64,000 nt of DNA from Sinosporangium siamense. Lineage in GTDB: Bacteria; Actinomycetota; Actinomycetes; Streptosporangiales; Streptosporangiaceae. Positions 1 to 8,216 of this stretch are shown here, in pieces. The stretch spans positions 1 to 64,000 of the forward strand of contig NZ_BOOW01000058.1 in assembly GCF_016863435.1 (NCBI RefSeq), read 5' to 3'. The notes under the pieces are model-generated. The model did no database searches and had not been told where the DNA came from. It was given only the letters and a program-made list of their open reading frames with translations. The translations under genes were made by a program, and so were the position numbers. Each line of letters opens with the position of its first letter. Position 1 is the first letter of the stretch.

Positions 1-13
1 AGCCGGGCCGCAC

Positions 14-36
14 GCGGCGGCGCGGAGCGCCGCCGC
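14..36. terminator. GC-rich hairpin at left edge
   Basis: A perfect 10-bp stem (GCGGCGGCGC paired with GCGCCGCCGC) has a 3-base loop. It is strong enough to end transcription of a gene lying left of the window, but there is no T tract. The following bases up to about 268 hold no gene and probably contain the pra promoter. Confidence 0.4.
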
Positions 37-268
37 CTTGATACCTATAAGGCTAATTCGGCAACTGGCACCGCCACGACTCGGCAGACCTGTCGGCCGG
101 TGTTTCAGCAGGTAAATCGGGAACGGTCGCCGGTCAGATCACGGCGGGATAACGTATCCGTTTCGCCGGGAAATTTTTCGGCTGACGGGAACCCCGTTCA
201 GGGCATGCCCGTTGTCCGGTATGTACCTGCATAAATTACTCGTCAGTAACATCGGATTGGGAGGAAAG

Positions 269-703
269 TTGGCCCTTCAGGGCGCAATCCCTGTAGCCCA
301 CAACGCCGTATTCCCGAACGGCTGCTACGTCGTCGGTGAGGTCGTCGCCATCGCCGACTTCGACGCGTCAACGAAAGACAACCAGGTCCAAGCACGCGAC
401 AAGGACACCAACCTGCCGATGTGGGGCGTCCCGGTCGTGGACGCCGACCCTGAGGCCAGGACCCGCCAAAAGGCCCTGGCCGTGAAGATCGCCTCCGCAA
501 CCAAGCCGGTGATCCCCCCGGCTCCTGCGGCCCTGGCCGCGCTCGGCCTGCCCTTCATCCCCGTTGAGTTCGTCGGCATGACGGTCACGCCGTACGTCGA
601 CCAGGGCACGAGCAGGCTCGCCTACTCCTACCGGGCCAACGGCATGCGGCCGGTGTCGGCGGCCGATGCGGCTGCTCCGGTGCGGGCGAAGGACGCCGGT
701 TGA
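269..703 (+). CDS. pra: Pra-like replication/integration/excision activator
   Basis: This 144-residue protein resembles Pra, the activator that in pSAM2-type actinomycete elements switches on replication, integration and excision genes. The family signature is visible: it begins MALQGAIPV, continues with FPNGCYVVGEV, then a central QARDKDTNLPMWGVPVVDADP block, and ends in PVEFVGMTVTPYVD...RLAYSYRANGMRP. I chose the TTG at 269 rather than the upstream TTG at 212 or ATG at 221, because the conserved family start falls there and GGGAGG lies just before it. The reading frame overlaps the next small gene by four bases. It sits upstream of the translocase and Rep genes, as Pra does in known elements. 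Family assignment is from remembered sequence patterns; the regulatory role is inferred. Confidence 0.75.
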   Translation: MALQGAIPVAHNAVFPNGCYVVGEVVAIADFDASTKDNQVQARDKDTNLPMWGVPVVDADPEARTRQKALAVKIASATKPVIPPAPAALAALGLPFIPVEFVGMTVTPYVDQGTSRLAYSYRANGMRPVSAADAAAPVRAKDAG

Positions 704-957
704 CCGGTAGCGATGCGCGGTCGTTCAGTCAGATCGGCGTCCACCTGGGCCTGGACGCCGAGGCCACCTGCCACACCTTCGCCGACAGGCCGCCCATCCT
801 GGTGATCCGCGTGGGGGCGGTCTCCTGCTCGGTCTCGGCGCGGAAAGACATACCTGAGGGGCTCGCGGCGGCGGTGCGGTTCGCGGGCGAGTTGACCGAA
901 AGCGCCTGGCGCTTTGAACTGGCGCTTCGAGCGCATCGGCGGGATTTCCCGATGTAG
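700..957 (+). CDS. small element protein, unknown function
   Basis: An 85-residue protein starts with TTG overlapping the stop of pra (TTGA), so it is probably translationally coupled to it. It has no recognisable domain, membrane segment or signal peptide. It is mixed alpha/beta in character, with GVHLGLDAEATCHTF near the start and SARKDIPEGLAAAVRFAGEL in the middle. Small unknown proteins of this size are common between pra and the translocase gene in actinomycete integrative elements. A strong hairpin follows at 985-1018. Function unknown; coding is supported mainly by the overlap and codon bias. Confidence 0.55.
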   Translation: MTGSDARSFSQIGVHLGLDAEATCHTFADRPPILVIRVGAVSCSVSARKDIPEGLAAAVRFAGELTESAWRFELALRAHRRDFPM

Positions 958-984
958 TAGACCGTGTGCGGTGTAGCGGGCCGT

Positions 985-1018
985 GGGGCCGCCGCCGCTG
1001 TCGCCTTCCGGCGGCCCC
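985..1018. terminator. hairpin between small gene and translocase gene
   Basis: GGGGCCGCC pairs with GGCGGCCCC around a 16-base loop, followed by CTCTTTC. It lies between the small gene ending at 957 and the likely translocase start at 1130, so it could terminate or attenuate read-through from the pra transcript. It also argues against starting the translocase upstream of it. Confidence 0.5.
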
Positions 1019-1129
1019 CTCTTTCACGGCTGCTTCGCCGCTGTCCACTTCCTTTCTGCGGCTCTGCTTTTTCTTCTGCTCGTTCAGCACGCGTATATTT
1101 CGTCGTCATCGAAGGGATGGCCTTTTTCA

Positions 1130-2563
1130 GTGCTGCGCAAATTGCCGGGCACCGAGATACAGCATGTTGTGTCGACGCGCCCCGACACGTCGATTGTCTA
1201 CACGCCTACCGTTTTCAAGACGCCTGCGATCCTGGTCGTGCTCGCCTGGACGTGGCGTCTGGTCGCGGGCACCGCAAAGACGGTGGTCCGCCACCCGATC
1301 GCCTCGGCGCTGGTGTGGCTGGGTGTCGCGGTGGGGCTGCTGTGGGGGTGGCGCGCGGTTGCCGGTGGCGTCGCGGGGGCGGGCATCATCGCCTCGATCT
1401 GGGCGGGTGTCAGCCCTCGGACGTTCATGCGGTACGCCGGTTGGCGGGTGGTGTCGTGGTGGCGGTGGATGTGGGTCTACCGGCGTCACTGGGGCGGTGT
1501 GATGGCGGTGGCGGGGCTGGTGCGGTCGGTGCGGGGCACCGGGTATGTGCCCGACCTGGTCAAGGTGGTGTCCTCGGCGGCGGCCGACACGGTCACGGTG
1601 CGCATGCTGCGCGGGCAGAGCCTTGAGGAGTTCGCCGATCGGGTGGCCAACCTCGCGCACGGCTTCGGTGCCGATCTCGCCGTCGTCCGCTCCCTCCGCG
1701 CGGGCTGGGTGACCCTGGTGTTTCCCCGCCGCGACCTTCTGGCGGTGACGATCCCGGCTCGGCCGCTGCCGGTGCTCCCGGAGGTGGACAGTGTGGAGAT
1801 CGGCGTCTGCGAGGGCGGTGAGCCCTACCGGCTGCGGCTGCACGGCACTCATGTGCTGATCGCGGGTGCCACAGGTTCGGGTAAGGGGTCGTGGCTGTGG
1901 TCGATCGTGCGGGGGCTGCTGCCTGCTCAGGCCGCCGGTCGGGCGGAGATCTGGGGCCTTGATCCCAAGCGCATGGAGTTCGCCTACGGCAAGGGCCTGT
2001 TCACCCGCTACGCGGCCACTCCGGCCGGATGCGCCGATCTGCTGGAGACGGCGGTGGCGGCGATGCAGGAGCGTGCCGACCGGTACGCGGGTGTGCAGCG
2101 GTTCCACGTGGCGACACGACGTGATCCGTTCGTGGTGATCGTCATCGACGAGGTGGCGTTCCTGACGGCCTACCAGCCCGACAAGGGGCTCAGGCTGCGT
2201 ATCACGGCGGCGCTGGCGACGCTCACCACGCAGGGCAGGGCGGTCGGGTTCTCGGTCGTCGCCGCACTCCAGGACCCCCGCAAGGACGTCTTGGCGATCC
2301 GCAACCTGTTCCCCGTGCGGGTGGCGCTGCGTCTCGACGAGCCCGATCAGGTCGACATGGTGCTCGGCGACGGCGCGCGTGACCGGGGTGCGCTGGCCGA
2401 CCAGATCCCTCACGACTCGGCCGATCCCGAGATCGGCGCGGGCACCGGCTACGTCCGCAGGGAGAACTCACCCGATCCGGCACGGGTGCGGGCGGCCCTG
2501 GTCACCGATGCCGACATTGAGCAGATGTCGCTGCGCTACTCGGCCGCTCGGGACTCCTGGTGA
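1130..2563 (+). CDS. FtsK/SpoIIIE (TraB-type) DNA translocase
   Basis: This is a double-stranded DNA translocase of the kind that moves actinomycete elements between mycelial cells. The 477-residue product has an N-terminal part with two hydrophobic stretches (around residues 20-100 from this start), then an FtsK motor domain. Walker A is GATGSGKGS near residue 245 and Walker B is VIVIDEV near residue 336, followed by TTQGRAVGFSVVAALQDPRKDVL, typical of the family. An open frame reaches back to 983, but that region holds a hairpin and low-complexity residues. I prefer the GTG at 1130, preceded by GAAGGGA, although the start is uncertain. The stop overlaps the Rep start (GTGA). In this family one hexameric motor suffices for conjugative transfer; that is known for TraB and inferred here. 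Confidence 0.85.
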   Translation: MLRKLPGTEIQHVVSTRPDTSIVYTPTVFKTPAILVVLAWTWRLVAGTAKTVVRHPIASALVWLGVAVGLLWGWRAVAGGVAGAGIIASIWAGVSPRTFMRYAGWRVVSWWRWMWVYRRHWGGVMAVAGLVRSVRGTGYVPDLVKVVSSAAADTVTVRMLRGQSLEEFADRVANLAHGFGADLAVVRSLRAGWVTLVFPRRDLLAVTIPARPLPVLPEVDSVEIGVCEGGEPYRLRLHGTHVLIAGATGSGKGSWLWSIVRGLLPAQAAGRAEIWGLDPKRMEFAYGKGLFTRYAATPAGCADLLETAVAAMQERADRYAGVQRFHVATRRDPFVVIVIDEVAFLTAYQPDKGLRLRITAALATLTTQGRAVGFSVVAALQDPRKDVLAIRNLFPVRVALRLDEPDQVDMVLGDGARDRGALADQIPHDSADPEIGAGTGYVRRENSPDPARVRAALVTDADIEQMSLRYSAARDSW

Positions 2564-4050
2564 CCGCGGAGGGCGCAAGCGTGCTGGGGCGGCTGCGGGC
2601 GGCGGGGCTGCTGTCGGATCAGGTGGCCGAACGCCTGGCCGATGACAACGGGGTGTGCCTGCGGCCGGTGATGATGCGTCGCCTTGACGGTGACGGCACG
2701 GCTGAGACGGTGGCCATCCGGTGCGGGTCTGTGGCTGAGGCGGCCTGCCCTCCGTGCGCTCGGCGGGCTCGGTCGCTGCGGGTGCAGCAGTGCCGGGAGG
2801 GCTGGCACGTCGAAGATGAGCCGGTGCGGGATCGCCCCGCCCCAGATGGTGTTTCCGCAGCTCAGGGTCGTGCCGGCGGGGGGTCGGCCGACGAGGGGGA
2901 GCCGGGTGCGCCTCCTCGCCGCAACCGGTCGACCCGACGCCGACAGGACACCCCGGATCTGCCTCGCCGTGCCCGGCGTGACACGACGCTGGGCCGCGTC
3001 TACGCCACCCGCGACGGCAAGCGGCTGCGGCCCTCGATGTTCGTCACGCTCACACTCCCCTCCTACGGGAGGATCAGGGGCGGTGTCCCCGCCGATCCGG
3101 CCGCCTACGACTACACCCGCGCCGTGCGTGACGCGATCCACTTCTCCAAGCTCGTCGACCGGTTCGTGCAGAACCTGCGGCGCATCGCCGGATACAGCGT
3201 GCAGTATTTCGCGGTGGTGGAGCCGCAGAGGCGGGGCGCGCCGCACCTGCACATGGCCGTGCGGGGCACGATCAGCCGGGCGGACCTGCGGGCGGTGGTG
3301 GCCGCGACCTACCACCAAGTGTGGTGGCCCCCGGTCGACGTGGTCCGCTTCGAGGGCGATCGGCTGCCGGTGTGGGCGGCCGGTGCAGGCGGGGCGGGCG
3401 ACTACTGCGACCCGTCGACCGGTGAGGCGCTCCCCACCTGGGATCAGGCACTTGACGCCCTGGGGGACGATGCCGAACCGCTGCACGTCGTCAGGTTCGG
3501 CACCCAACTGGATGCCAAGGGCGTGCTTGCTGGCAGCGTCGACGCAGACCAGACGGTTCGCTACCTGACCAAGTACCTGACCAAGAGCCTGGGCGGCGAC
3601 AGGCGCGCCGAGACACTCGGGGTGGACCGGGCGGCGCACGTGGCGCGCCTGGTGGAGGCGCTCCGGTACGAGCCGTGCTCGCCGACGTGCGCCAACTGGC
3701 TCCGGTACGGGGTGCAGCCGAAGAGCGCCAAGGCGGGGCTGCTGCCGGGCCGGTGCCGGGGCAGGGCGCACAAGGCGAGCCACCTCGGCTACGGGGGGCG
3801 TCGGGTCCTGGTGTCGCGCCGCTGGTCGGGCAAGACGCTCGCCGACCACGCCGCAGACCGGCGGGCCTGGGTGCTGGCGATGCTCGGCCTGCCCGACGCA
3901 ACCGGCACCTCTTGCGACGCCGTGTGGATGCCCGTCCCGGCGGGCGACCCGTTGCTGCCTCCCCGGGCCGTGGTGCTGCTGCGGCAGGTGGCGGCCGTGC
4001 AACTGCTCAGGGCTCGATTACGAGCACTCGATACGGAAGGTGGTCTTTGA
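2560..4050 (+). CDS. RepSA-like rolling-circle replication initiator
   Basis: This 496-residue protein is a HUH-endonuclease initiator for autonomous rolling-circle replication of the excised element. An N-terminal cysteine cluster (CPPCARRARSLR, residues about 67-78) looks like a zinc ribbon. FVTLTLPSYGRI gives the first Rep motif, PHLHMAVR near residue 228 is the metal-binding HUH motif, and YLTKYLTKSLGG near residue 334 carries the candidate nicking tyrosine. A second CxxxC region, CSPTCANWLRYGVQPK, follows. Residues about 90-140 are Arg/Pro-rich and poorly conserved in character. It starts with a GTG that overlaps the translocase stop and ends in an ATGA overlap with the next gene, so the block is one operon. 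Confidence 0.85.
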   Translation: MTAEGASVLGRLRAAGLLSDQVAERLADDNGVCLRPVMMRRLDGDGTAETVAIRCGSVAEAACPPCARRARSLRVQQCREGWHVEDEPVRDRPAPDGVSAAQGRAGGGSADEGEPGAPPRRNRSTRRRQDTPDLPRRARRDTTLGRVYATRDGKRLRPSMFVTLTLPSYGRIRGGVPADPAAYDYTRAVRDAIHFSKLVDRFVQNLRRIAGYSVQYFAVVEPQRRGAPHLHMAVRGTISRADLRAVVAATYHQVWWPPVDVVRFEGDRLPVWAAGAGGAGDYCDPSTGEALPTWDQALDALGDDAEPLHVVRFGTQLDAKGVLAGSVDADQTVRYLTKYLTKSLGGDRRAETLGVDRAAHVARLVEALRYEPCSPTCANWLRYGVQPKSAKAGLLPGRCRGRAHKASHLGYGGRRVLVSRRWSGKTLADHAADRRAWVLAMLGLPDATGTSCDAVWMPVPAGDPLLPPRAVVLLRQVAAVQLLRARLRALDTEGGL

Positions 4051-4298
4051 TGGGCGAACTCATGATCTGGGGCTTGATCATCGGATTCCCGGTGGCGATG
4101 GCGTTGACCGCCGAAGCCATCGACAAGCGGAGGAAGGCGTACCGGAAGGCACTGCGGCGGCGGCGCGGGTGGGTGGTCGCCCAGAGGCACGCCATCCCCA
4201 AGGGAGAGCGCGCGGTGTACTGGGGGAGCCCGCTACTGGATCACCGCGACCTGAAAGGCCGTGTTGAGGCGGACAGGTTGCCGGGGTGGCTGAGGTGA
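4050..4298 (+). CDS. small membrane protein of the element
   Basis: An 82-residue protein has one N-terminal membrane segment (residues about 4-22, MIWGLIIGFPVAMALTA) followed by a very basic stretch (KRRKAYRKALRRRRG). That predicts an N-out, C-in single-pass protein. The ATG overlaps the Rep stop (ATGA), which supports both coding and co-translation. No named family is recognised. Genes of this kind sit downstream of Rep in related elements; a role in transfer or spread is only inferred. Confidence 0.65.
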   Translation: MGELMIWGLIIGFPVAMALTAEAIDKRRKAYRKALRRRRGWVVAQRHAIPKGERAVYWGSPLLDHRDLKGRVEADRLPGWLR

Positions 4299-4389
4299 GC
4301 GGCCAGGACGGGGACGGCGGCCCGGAGCTGGGGCGCGCCGACCGGTGCACAGCGCACGTAGTCGATCGATACAAATCCCGGAGGGTTCG

Positions 4390-4734
4390 ATGAATACGCT
4401 GCTGATTGTTCTATTCGCGGTCGTGCTGGTGCCGTTGGCGCTGAAAGCGCTGGGCGGGCCGCTGATTGCGCGGTGGGTCGACTGGCGCAACCGGGAACGG
4501 GTCCTCATGGGCACCCGGCCTGATACCTCGCACGTCACCCCGGGCTGGGTGGACTGGGAATGGGTCTCTGGGCCGTGGGAGGTGATCGCCGCTGCGGCGG
4601 CACGCCGGTCACTGCTCGGCGGCGTCGTGGAGGTGTATGTGATGTCCGCCCGGGGCCAGTACGCCTGGACCTGGAAGGACGGAGAGGTGCTCAACCGGAC
4701 GGTGAAGGGCCTCGGGCAATGGGGCGGCAAGTAA
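4390..4734 (+). CDS. small membrane-anchored protein of the element
   Basis: This 114-residue protein starts at an ATG preceded by CGGAGGG at a good distance; an earlier in-frame start at 4345 lacks such a site. Residues 1-22 (MNTLLIVLFAVVLVPLALKALGG) form a membrane segment. The rest is a small soluble domain with several tryptophans (WVDWRNRERV, WVDWEWVSGPWEV, YAWTWKDGEVLNRTV). It is not recognised beyond being typical cargo between Rep and the integrase in these elements. Confidence 0.7.
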   Translation: MNTLLIVLFAVVLVPLALKALGGPLIARWVDWRNRERVLMGTRPDTSHVTPGWVDWEWVSGPWEVIAAAAARRSLLGGVVEVYVMSARGQYAWTWKDGEVLNRTVKGLGQWGGK

Positions 4735-4981
4735 GGCCGCCGCGTTCGGAGGACCGGGAGAACACCCACTACCCGGGACGGCCGAAGTAGACCCGTCAGA
4801 GCAGAGCAGAGACGACACCATCGGACAGATCAAGGCCGACCGCCGCACCGGTAGACGTGACCACGGCACCCCGCCGACCGATCCGGACCTGGCGGACTAC
4901 ATCGCCGGTGTGGTCGGCCGCTGCCCTCCGCTCAGCGATGACAGCGCGGCTCGCCTCGCGGCCCTGCTGGGCTACCTCTAG
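4719..4981 (+). pseudogene. small gene split by a likely frameshift
   Basis: An ATG at 4719 opens a 23-codon frame (MGRQVRPPRSEDRENTHYPG...) that stops at 4788-4790. A second frame, open from about 4706 to 4981 but without any usable start codon, encodes DPDLADYIAGVVGRCPPLSDDSAARLAALLGYL. That C-terminal piece resembles short proteins commonly encoded just before integrase genes in actinomycete elements, where an ADYV..VV...PPLS/T...LAALL ending recurs. The simplest reading is one small gene of about 87 codons with a frameshift near 4785. Sequence error cannot be excluded. Confidence 0.4.
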
Positions 4982-5044
4982 CCGATGAACACCGAGAACC
5001 CCCCGTTGGTCAATGCCGACGGGGGGTTCGCCCTTCCCGGGGGA

Positions 5045-6577
5045 CTAGGCGGCGTCGCGCGCCTCCCTGTCCCAGATCATCCGCTGGTGTGCGGGTACCC
5101 GCGTGTTGCGGACAGGAGAGCGGGTGAGCCGCACCTGTCCCAGATGCTCAGGGGTGAGCAGGATCGCGGCGGCCTTCCGCCGTGCCGACACGGGGGCGGC
5201 CTTCCAGCGCTTGGCCACGTCCGCTCCCGGCTCGATCAGCGCCATCAGGTCCCCGGGCGCGGTCAACTCGCGGACACGCCTCTCGACGTCGGCGATTTCG
5301 CCTGTCAGCCTGTCGATCAGCTTGCCCACCGCCTTTGCCTCTCCCAGCGTGGCGGGGGTGTCGTTCTCCGCCTCTTCCAGCTCCGCCCGAAGCTGTGCAA
5401 GCTCGGCTTGGGCCTCCTGCACCTCCGCCGTCGTCGTCGAGCCCGCCGTCAGCGACGCATAGACGTCCGGACGCTCAAGGTAGGCCAGGATGACGCCCGT
5501 GATGACCTCGTCGACGTCGGCCTTCCGGATGCGCAGGCACCCGCCGATGGCGCACTTGTAGTCGAGGACGCCCGGCTGTCCGCTGCTTACGGTGCCGATC
5601 GGCCCCCTGCACACGTCACACCGCACGGTGCCCGTGTACTCGTGCAGGACACGCCCTGGGCGCGGTGCCTTGCTCTGGTGACCGGGCTCGCTCAGGATGC
5701 GCTGCACGTCCCACCACAGCGCCCGATCAACGATCGGTTCCCATGTGCCCTCGATCAGCTCGGGTTTGATGCCCTTGCCCTTCTGGTCCTTCGGCAGGTA
5801 CGCCCGGTACCCGGCGTAGACGGCCTTGGCAGCCATGTCCCGGAGATGCTGGTGACTGAACGGCTGCCCCTTGCGGTTCACGATTCCCCGCGCGGCGAAA
5901 TCCCTTGTGATCGACTTGAAGCTGTGGCCATTGCGCAACCGCTCGAACAACTCCCTGATCACGGGGGCGCGCTCGGGGTCGGGCTTCCACGTGTCCAACG
6001 CCCGGCGGTCGGAGCGGTAGACGGGCAGATAGCCGTACGGGCATACGCCGTGCGGGCGGCCTTCGGCGGCGCTGGCCTTCATGTCCCGCTTGATCCTCCC
6101 CCTGGTCTTGGCGGACTCGTACTCGCTGTCAACCGCGTCTTCCAGCAGCGTTCGCCGGTCGCGCGGATTGGCGGGATCGTAGGTCCGGCCGTGCGTGGTG
6201 ACATGGACAAGCGTCCCACGGTCTTCCAACAGGTCAAGCATGGTGACCCACTCGCCGACCCGGCGAGACCCCCGCGAGGACTCCCACATCACAAGGACAT
6301 CAGCGCCGAATCGGCCGTCTCGCAGATCGGTGATCAGGCGCTCGAAACCGTCGCGGGTCTCATCGGAGTACCGGCTGGCCGATACGGCCTTGCTCTCGGT
6401 GTACGGCTCTCCAAGCGTGATGCCGTGCCGGTCGCATGACTTCTTGTTCTCGTCGTGCTGCTGGGCGGGGGACTTCATCCGACCGGACCGGTCTTTGGAG
6501 ACACGCAGGTACTCACGGCCGGTGGGCAAGATGTTGCCGGAAGGCAGAGGCGATGTGGCGGAGAGAGGGTTCGTCAT
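5045..6577 (-). CDS. large serine recombinase (integrase)
   Basis: This 510-residue site-specific recombinase integrates and excises the element. The N-terminal resolvase domain has REYLRVSKDRSGR, with candidate catalytic Ser27, and further family motifs (SASRYSDETRDGFERLITDLRDGRFGADVLVMWESSRGSR). The recombinase domain follows (GVCPYGYLPVYR, FAARGIVNRKGQPFSHQHLRDM). Then comes a zinc ribbon with cysteine pairs in TVRCDVCRGPIG and YKCAIGGCLRI, and a long coiled coil (AEVQEAQAELAQLRAELEEAE). It is convergent to the rest of the element, and its start lies within about 20 bp of the chromosomal junction, the usual position beside an attachment site. Most pSAM2-type elements use a tyrosine integrase and a tRNA gene, so this is a variant. 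Confidence 0.95.
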   Translation of the reverse strand: MTNPLSATSPLPSGNILPTGREYLRVSKDRSGRMKSPAQQHDENKKSCDRHGITLGEPYTESKAVSASRYSDETRDGFERLITDLRDGRFGADVLVMWESSRGSRRVGEWVTMLDLLEDRGTLVHVTTHGRTYDPANPRDRRTLLEDAVDSEYESAKTRGRIKRDMKASAAEGRPHGVCPYGYLPVYRSDRRALDTWKPDPERAPVIRELFERLRNGHSFKSITRDFAARGIVNRKGQPFSHQHLRDMAAKAVYAGYRAYLPKDQKGKGIKPELIEGTWEPIVDRALWWDVQRILSEPGHQSKAPRPGRVLHEYTGTVRCDVCRGPIGTVSSGQPGVLDYKCAIGGCLRIRKADVDEVITGVILAYLERPDVYASLTAGSTTTAEVQEAQAELAQLRAELEEAENDTPATLGEAKAVGKLIDRLTGEIADVERRVRELTAPGDLMALIEPGADVAKRWKAAPVSARRKAAAILLTPEHLGQVRLTRSPVRNTRVPAHQRMIWDREARDAA

Positions 6578-6600
6578 GTATCCAACGTACCTCTATGAAA
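6578..6600. other. probable right attachment junction (attR)
   Basis: The 23 bp between the integrase start and the first methyltransferase codon (AAG at 6599) must hold the element-chromosome junction. To the left everything belongs to the element; to the right the methyltransferase frame begins abruptly inside a conserved motif, right after a TGA at 6596-6598. The crossover dinucleotide cannot be fixed without the left end, which lies outside the window. Confidence 0.55.
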
Positions 6601-7201
6601 GTTCCTCGACCTCGGCACCGGCATTCCCACCTCCCCCGCCGTGCACGAGATCGCCCGCGAGGTGCACGAGGACGCACGTGTCGTCTACGTCGACTACGAC
6701 CCCGTCGTTCAGCTGCACGCCGAGGTGCTGCTCGGCTCGGCCGGCGACGTGGTGAGCCTCCAGGCCGACCTGCGCGATCCCGCCGGCATCCTGAACGCCC
6801 CCGAGGTCACCTCGCTGATCGACTTCGACCGCCCGGTCGGCGTCATGATGATCGCGGTGCTGCACTTCGTCATGGACGGCGAGAACCCGAAGGGCATCAT
6901 CGCCGCCTTCCGCGAGCGCATGGCCCCCGGCAGTTACCTCGCCCTGTCCCACTCGATGGCGGAAAGCTCCCCCGAGGCCATCGCCCAGCTGCGCATGGCC
7001 ACCGCCGGCTCCCCCGCCCAGTCGGTGTTCCGCGGCCGCGACGAGGTCCTCTCCCTCTTCGAGGGCTTCGACCTGATCGGCCCCGGCCTGGTCCCGGTCC
7101 AGGACTGGCGCGTCGACGAGGACCCGCCCGCGGTGCCCCTGCTGGCCGAGCCCCCCAAACTCCGCGTCGAGGGCGGCCTGGCCCACCTCGCCTCGCCGTA
7201 G
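6599..7201 (+). pseudogene. SAM-dependent methyltransferase, 5' end cut off by element
   Basis: The frame from 6599 reads KFLDLGTGIPTSPAVHEIAREV, the SAM-binding motif I of the Methyltransf_19 (DUF574) family common in actinomycetes. It then continues with VVYVDYDPVVQLHAEVLLG, VLHFVMDGENPKGIIAAFRERMAPGSYLALSH and a normal C-terminus. About 200 codons remain of an expected 265-270, so roughly the first 65-70 residues are missing. A stop codon precedes the first preserved codon. A shorter product could start at the GTG at 6641, but it would lack the glycine motif. The 5' part is expected at the far left end of the element. Confidence 0.8.
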
Positions 7202-7211
7202 CCCGCAGTGC

Positions 7212-7244
7212 GGGGGCGGGCGCCGTCGACCCTGAACCGCCCCC
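7212..7244. terminator. bidirectional hairpin
   Basis: GGGGGCGG pairs with CCGCCCCC across a 17-base loop. It lies between the converging methyltransferase remnant and the TauE-type permease, so it can serve both strands. Confidence 0.5.
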
Positions 7245-7259
7245 TCCCCGGCAGGGAGA

Positions 7260-8042
7260 TCAGGTGAGGGTCTGCACGAAGTAGAGCAGGGCGAGAGCAG
7301 TGGCCAAGGCGCCGAGGAGGAAGCGCAGGGCGGGTTCGGGCAGGCGCGGTTGCAAATGCGCGCCGAGATACCCGCCTATCAAGCCGCCGAGCCCGCACAT
7401 CAGGCCGAGGCCCCACTCAGGGGCGATATCACCGGGGGTTGACAAGGAGAGCAGGGCGTAAGTCGCGGCCCCGGCCACAGAGGTGAGAAAGGTGGAGGCG
7501 AGCGCAGCCGGCGCGACCAGCGCCAGGGGCACACCGAGACCCGCCAGGATCGGGCCGAGGATCGATCCGCCGCCGATTCCGTAAATGCCCCCGACGACGC
7601 CGACGGCCAGGGCCAGGACGACCACCAAGCGCGAGGACGGCTCGCCCCGGACCGGCCGCGGCGGCGGGCGTACCGCCCGGGCGCACAGCCAAACCCCCAG
7701 CGGGAGCAGCAGCACGGCCACCAGCAGACGGAACACATCGGCGCCGGGCACGGCGAACACGCGGATGACGGCTCCCACGACGACACCTGGCAGGGTGCCG
7801 TAGACGAGCAGCCTGGTAAGCGGTGTGAACAGTCGGCCGTTGGCGCGATAGCGGGCCAGGGCGCCGGGAGTGGCCACCACGTTGTACAGCAGGTTCGTCG
7901 GTGTGATCGCCGGGCTGGGCACGCCGAGGACGCTGAGCTGGACCGGCAGCAGGAACACCGCGCCGGACACCCCCACGGGCGCGGTGAAGACAGCGATCAG
8001 CAACCCCGCGACGAACCCCAGCAGGTCACCCTGCCAGGTCAT
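7260..8042 (-). CDS. TauE/SafE family membrane permease
   Basis: A 260-residue polytopic membrane protein of the sulfite/organosulfonate exporter (TauE/SafE, DUF81) family. The two family repeats are visible. The first is GFVAGLLIAVFTAPVGVSGAVFLLPV with ITPTNLLYNVVATPGA; the second is GVVGGIYGIGGGSILGPIL with AALASTFLTSVAGAATY. About seven or eight hydrophobic segments are present. I chose the ATG at 8042 (MTWQGDLLGFVAG) because upstream in-frame residues are Arg/Pro-rich and non-membrane. The transported anion cannot be told from sequence. The sulfur oxidation cluster is 8 kb away, so no functional link is claimed. Confidence 0.85.
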   Translation of the reverse strand: MTWQGDLLGFVAGLLIAVFTAPVGVSGAVFLLPVQLSVLGVPSPAITPTNLLYNVVATPGALARYRANGRLFTPLTRLLVYGTLPGVVVGAVIRVFAVPGADVFRLLVAVLLLPLGVWLCARAVRPPPRPVRGEPSSRLVVVLALAVGVVGGIYGIGGGSILGPILAGLGVPLALVAPAALASTFLTSVAGAATYALLSLSTPGDIAPEWGLGLMCGLGGLIGGYLGAHLQPRLPEPALRFLLGALATALALLYFVQTLT

Positions 8043-8216
8043 GTGCGGATTCCAGGGGCCGCGGCGGCCTCGTCGGCCAGGACTCGGTGGACGCCGGCCA
8101 CCGAAGGGTGCCGGCCATTGGCCGGGACCTTCTGCACCTCGGGCATCCGTGGCCCCCATCGATTTGCAGTCGATTGACCCGGGCAGCCTACCGGCCGGCC
8201 TATGTGTGTGGGGCGT

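Noticed and set aside
1-211. Left attachment site of the integrative element
   Set aside because: I found no copy of the sequence at 6578-6600 here; the left end must lie outside the window.
2536-4002. 488-codon minus-strand open frame
   Set aside because: Antisense to the Rep gene, with Arg/Pro/His-rich nonsense sequence.
4985-6439. 484-codon plus-strand open frame
   Set aside because: It is the antisense of the serine recombinase, whose motifs are unmistakable; the plus-strand product has no family character.
7260-8042. Functional link of the TauE/SafE permease to the persulfide genes
   Set aside because: They are 8 kb apart with unrelated genes between, and the CstR operator was not seen upstream of the permease.
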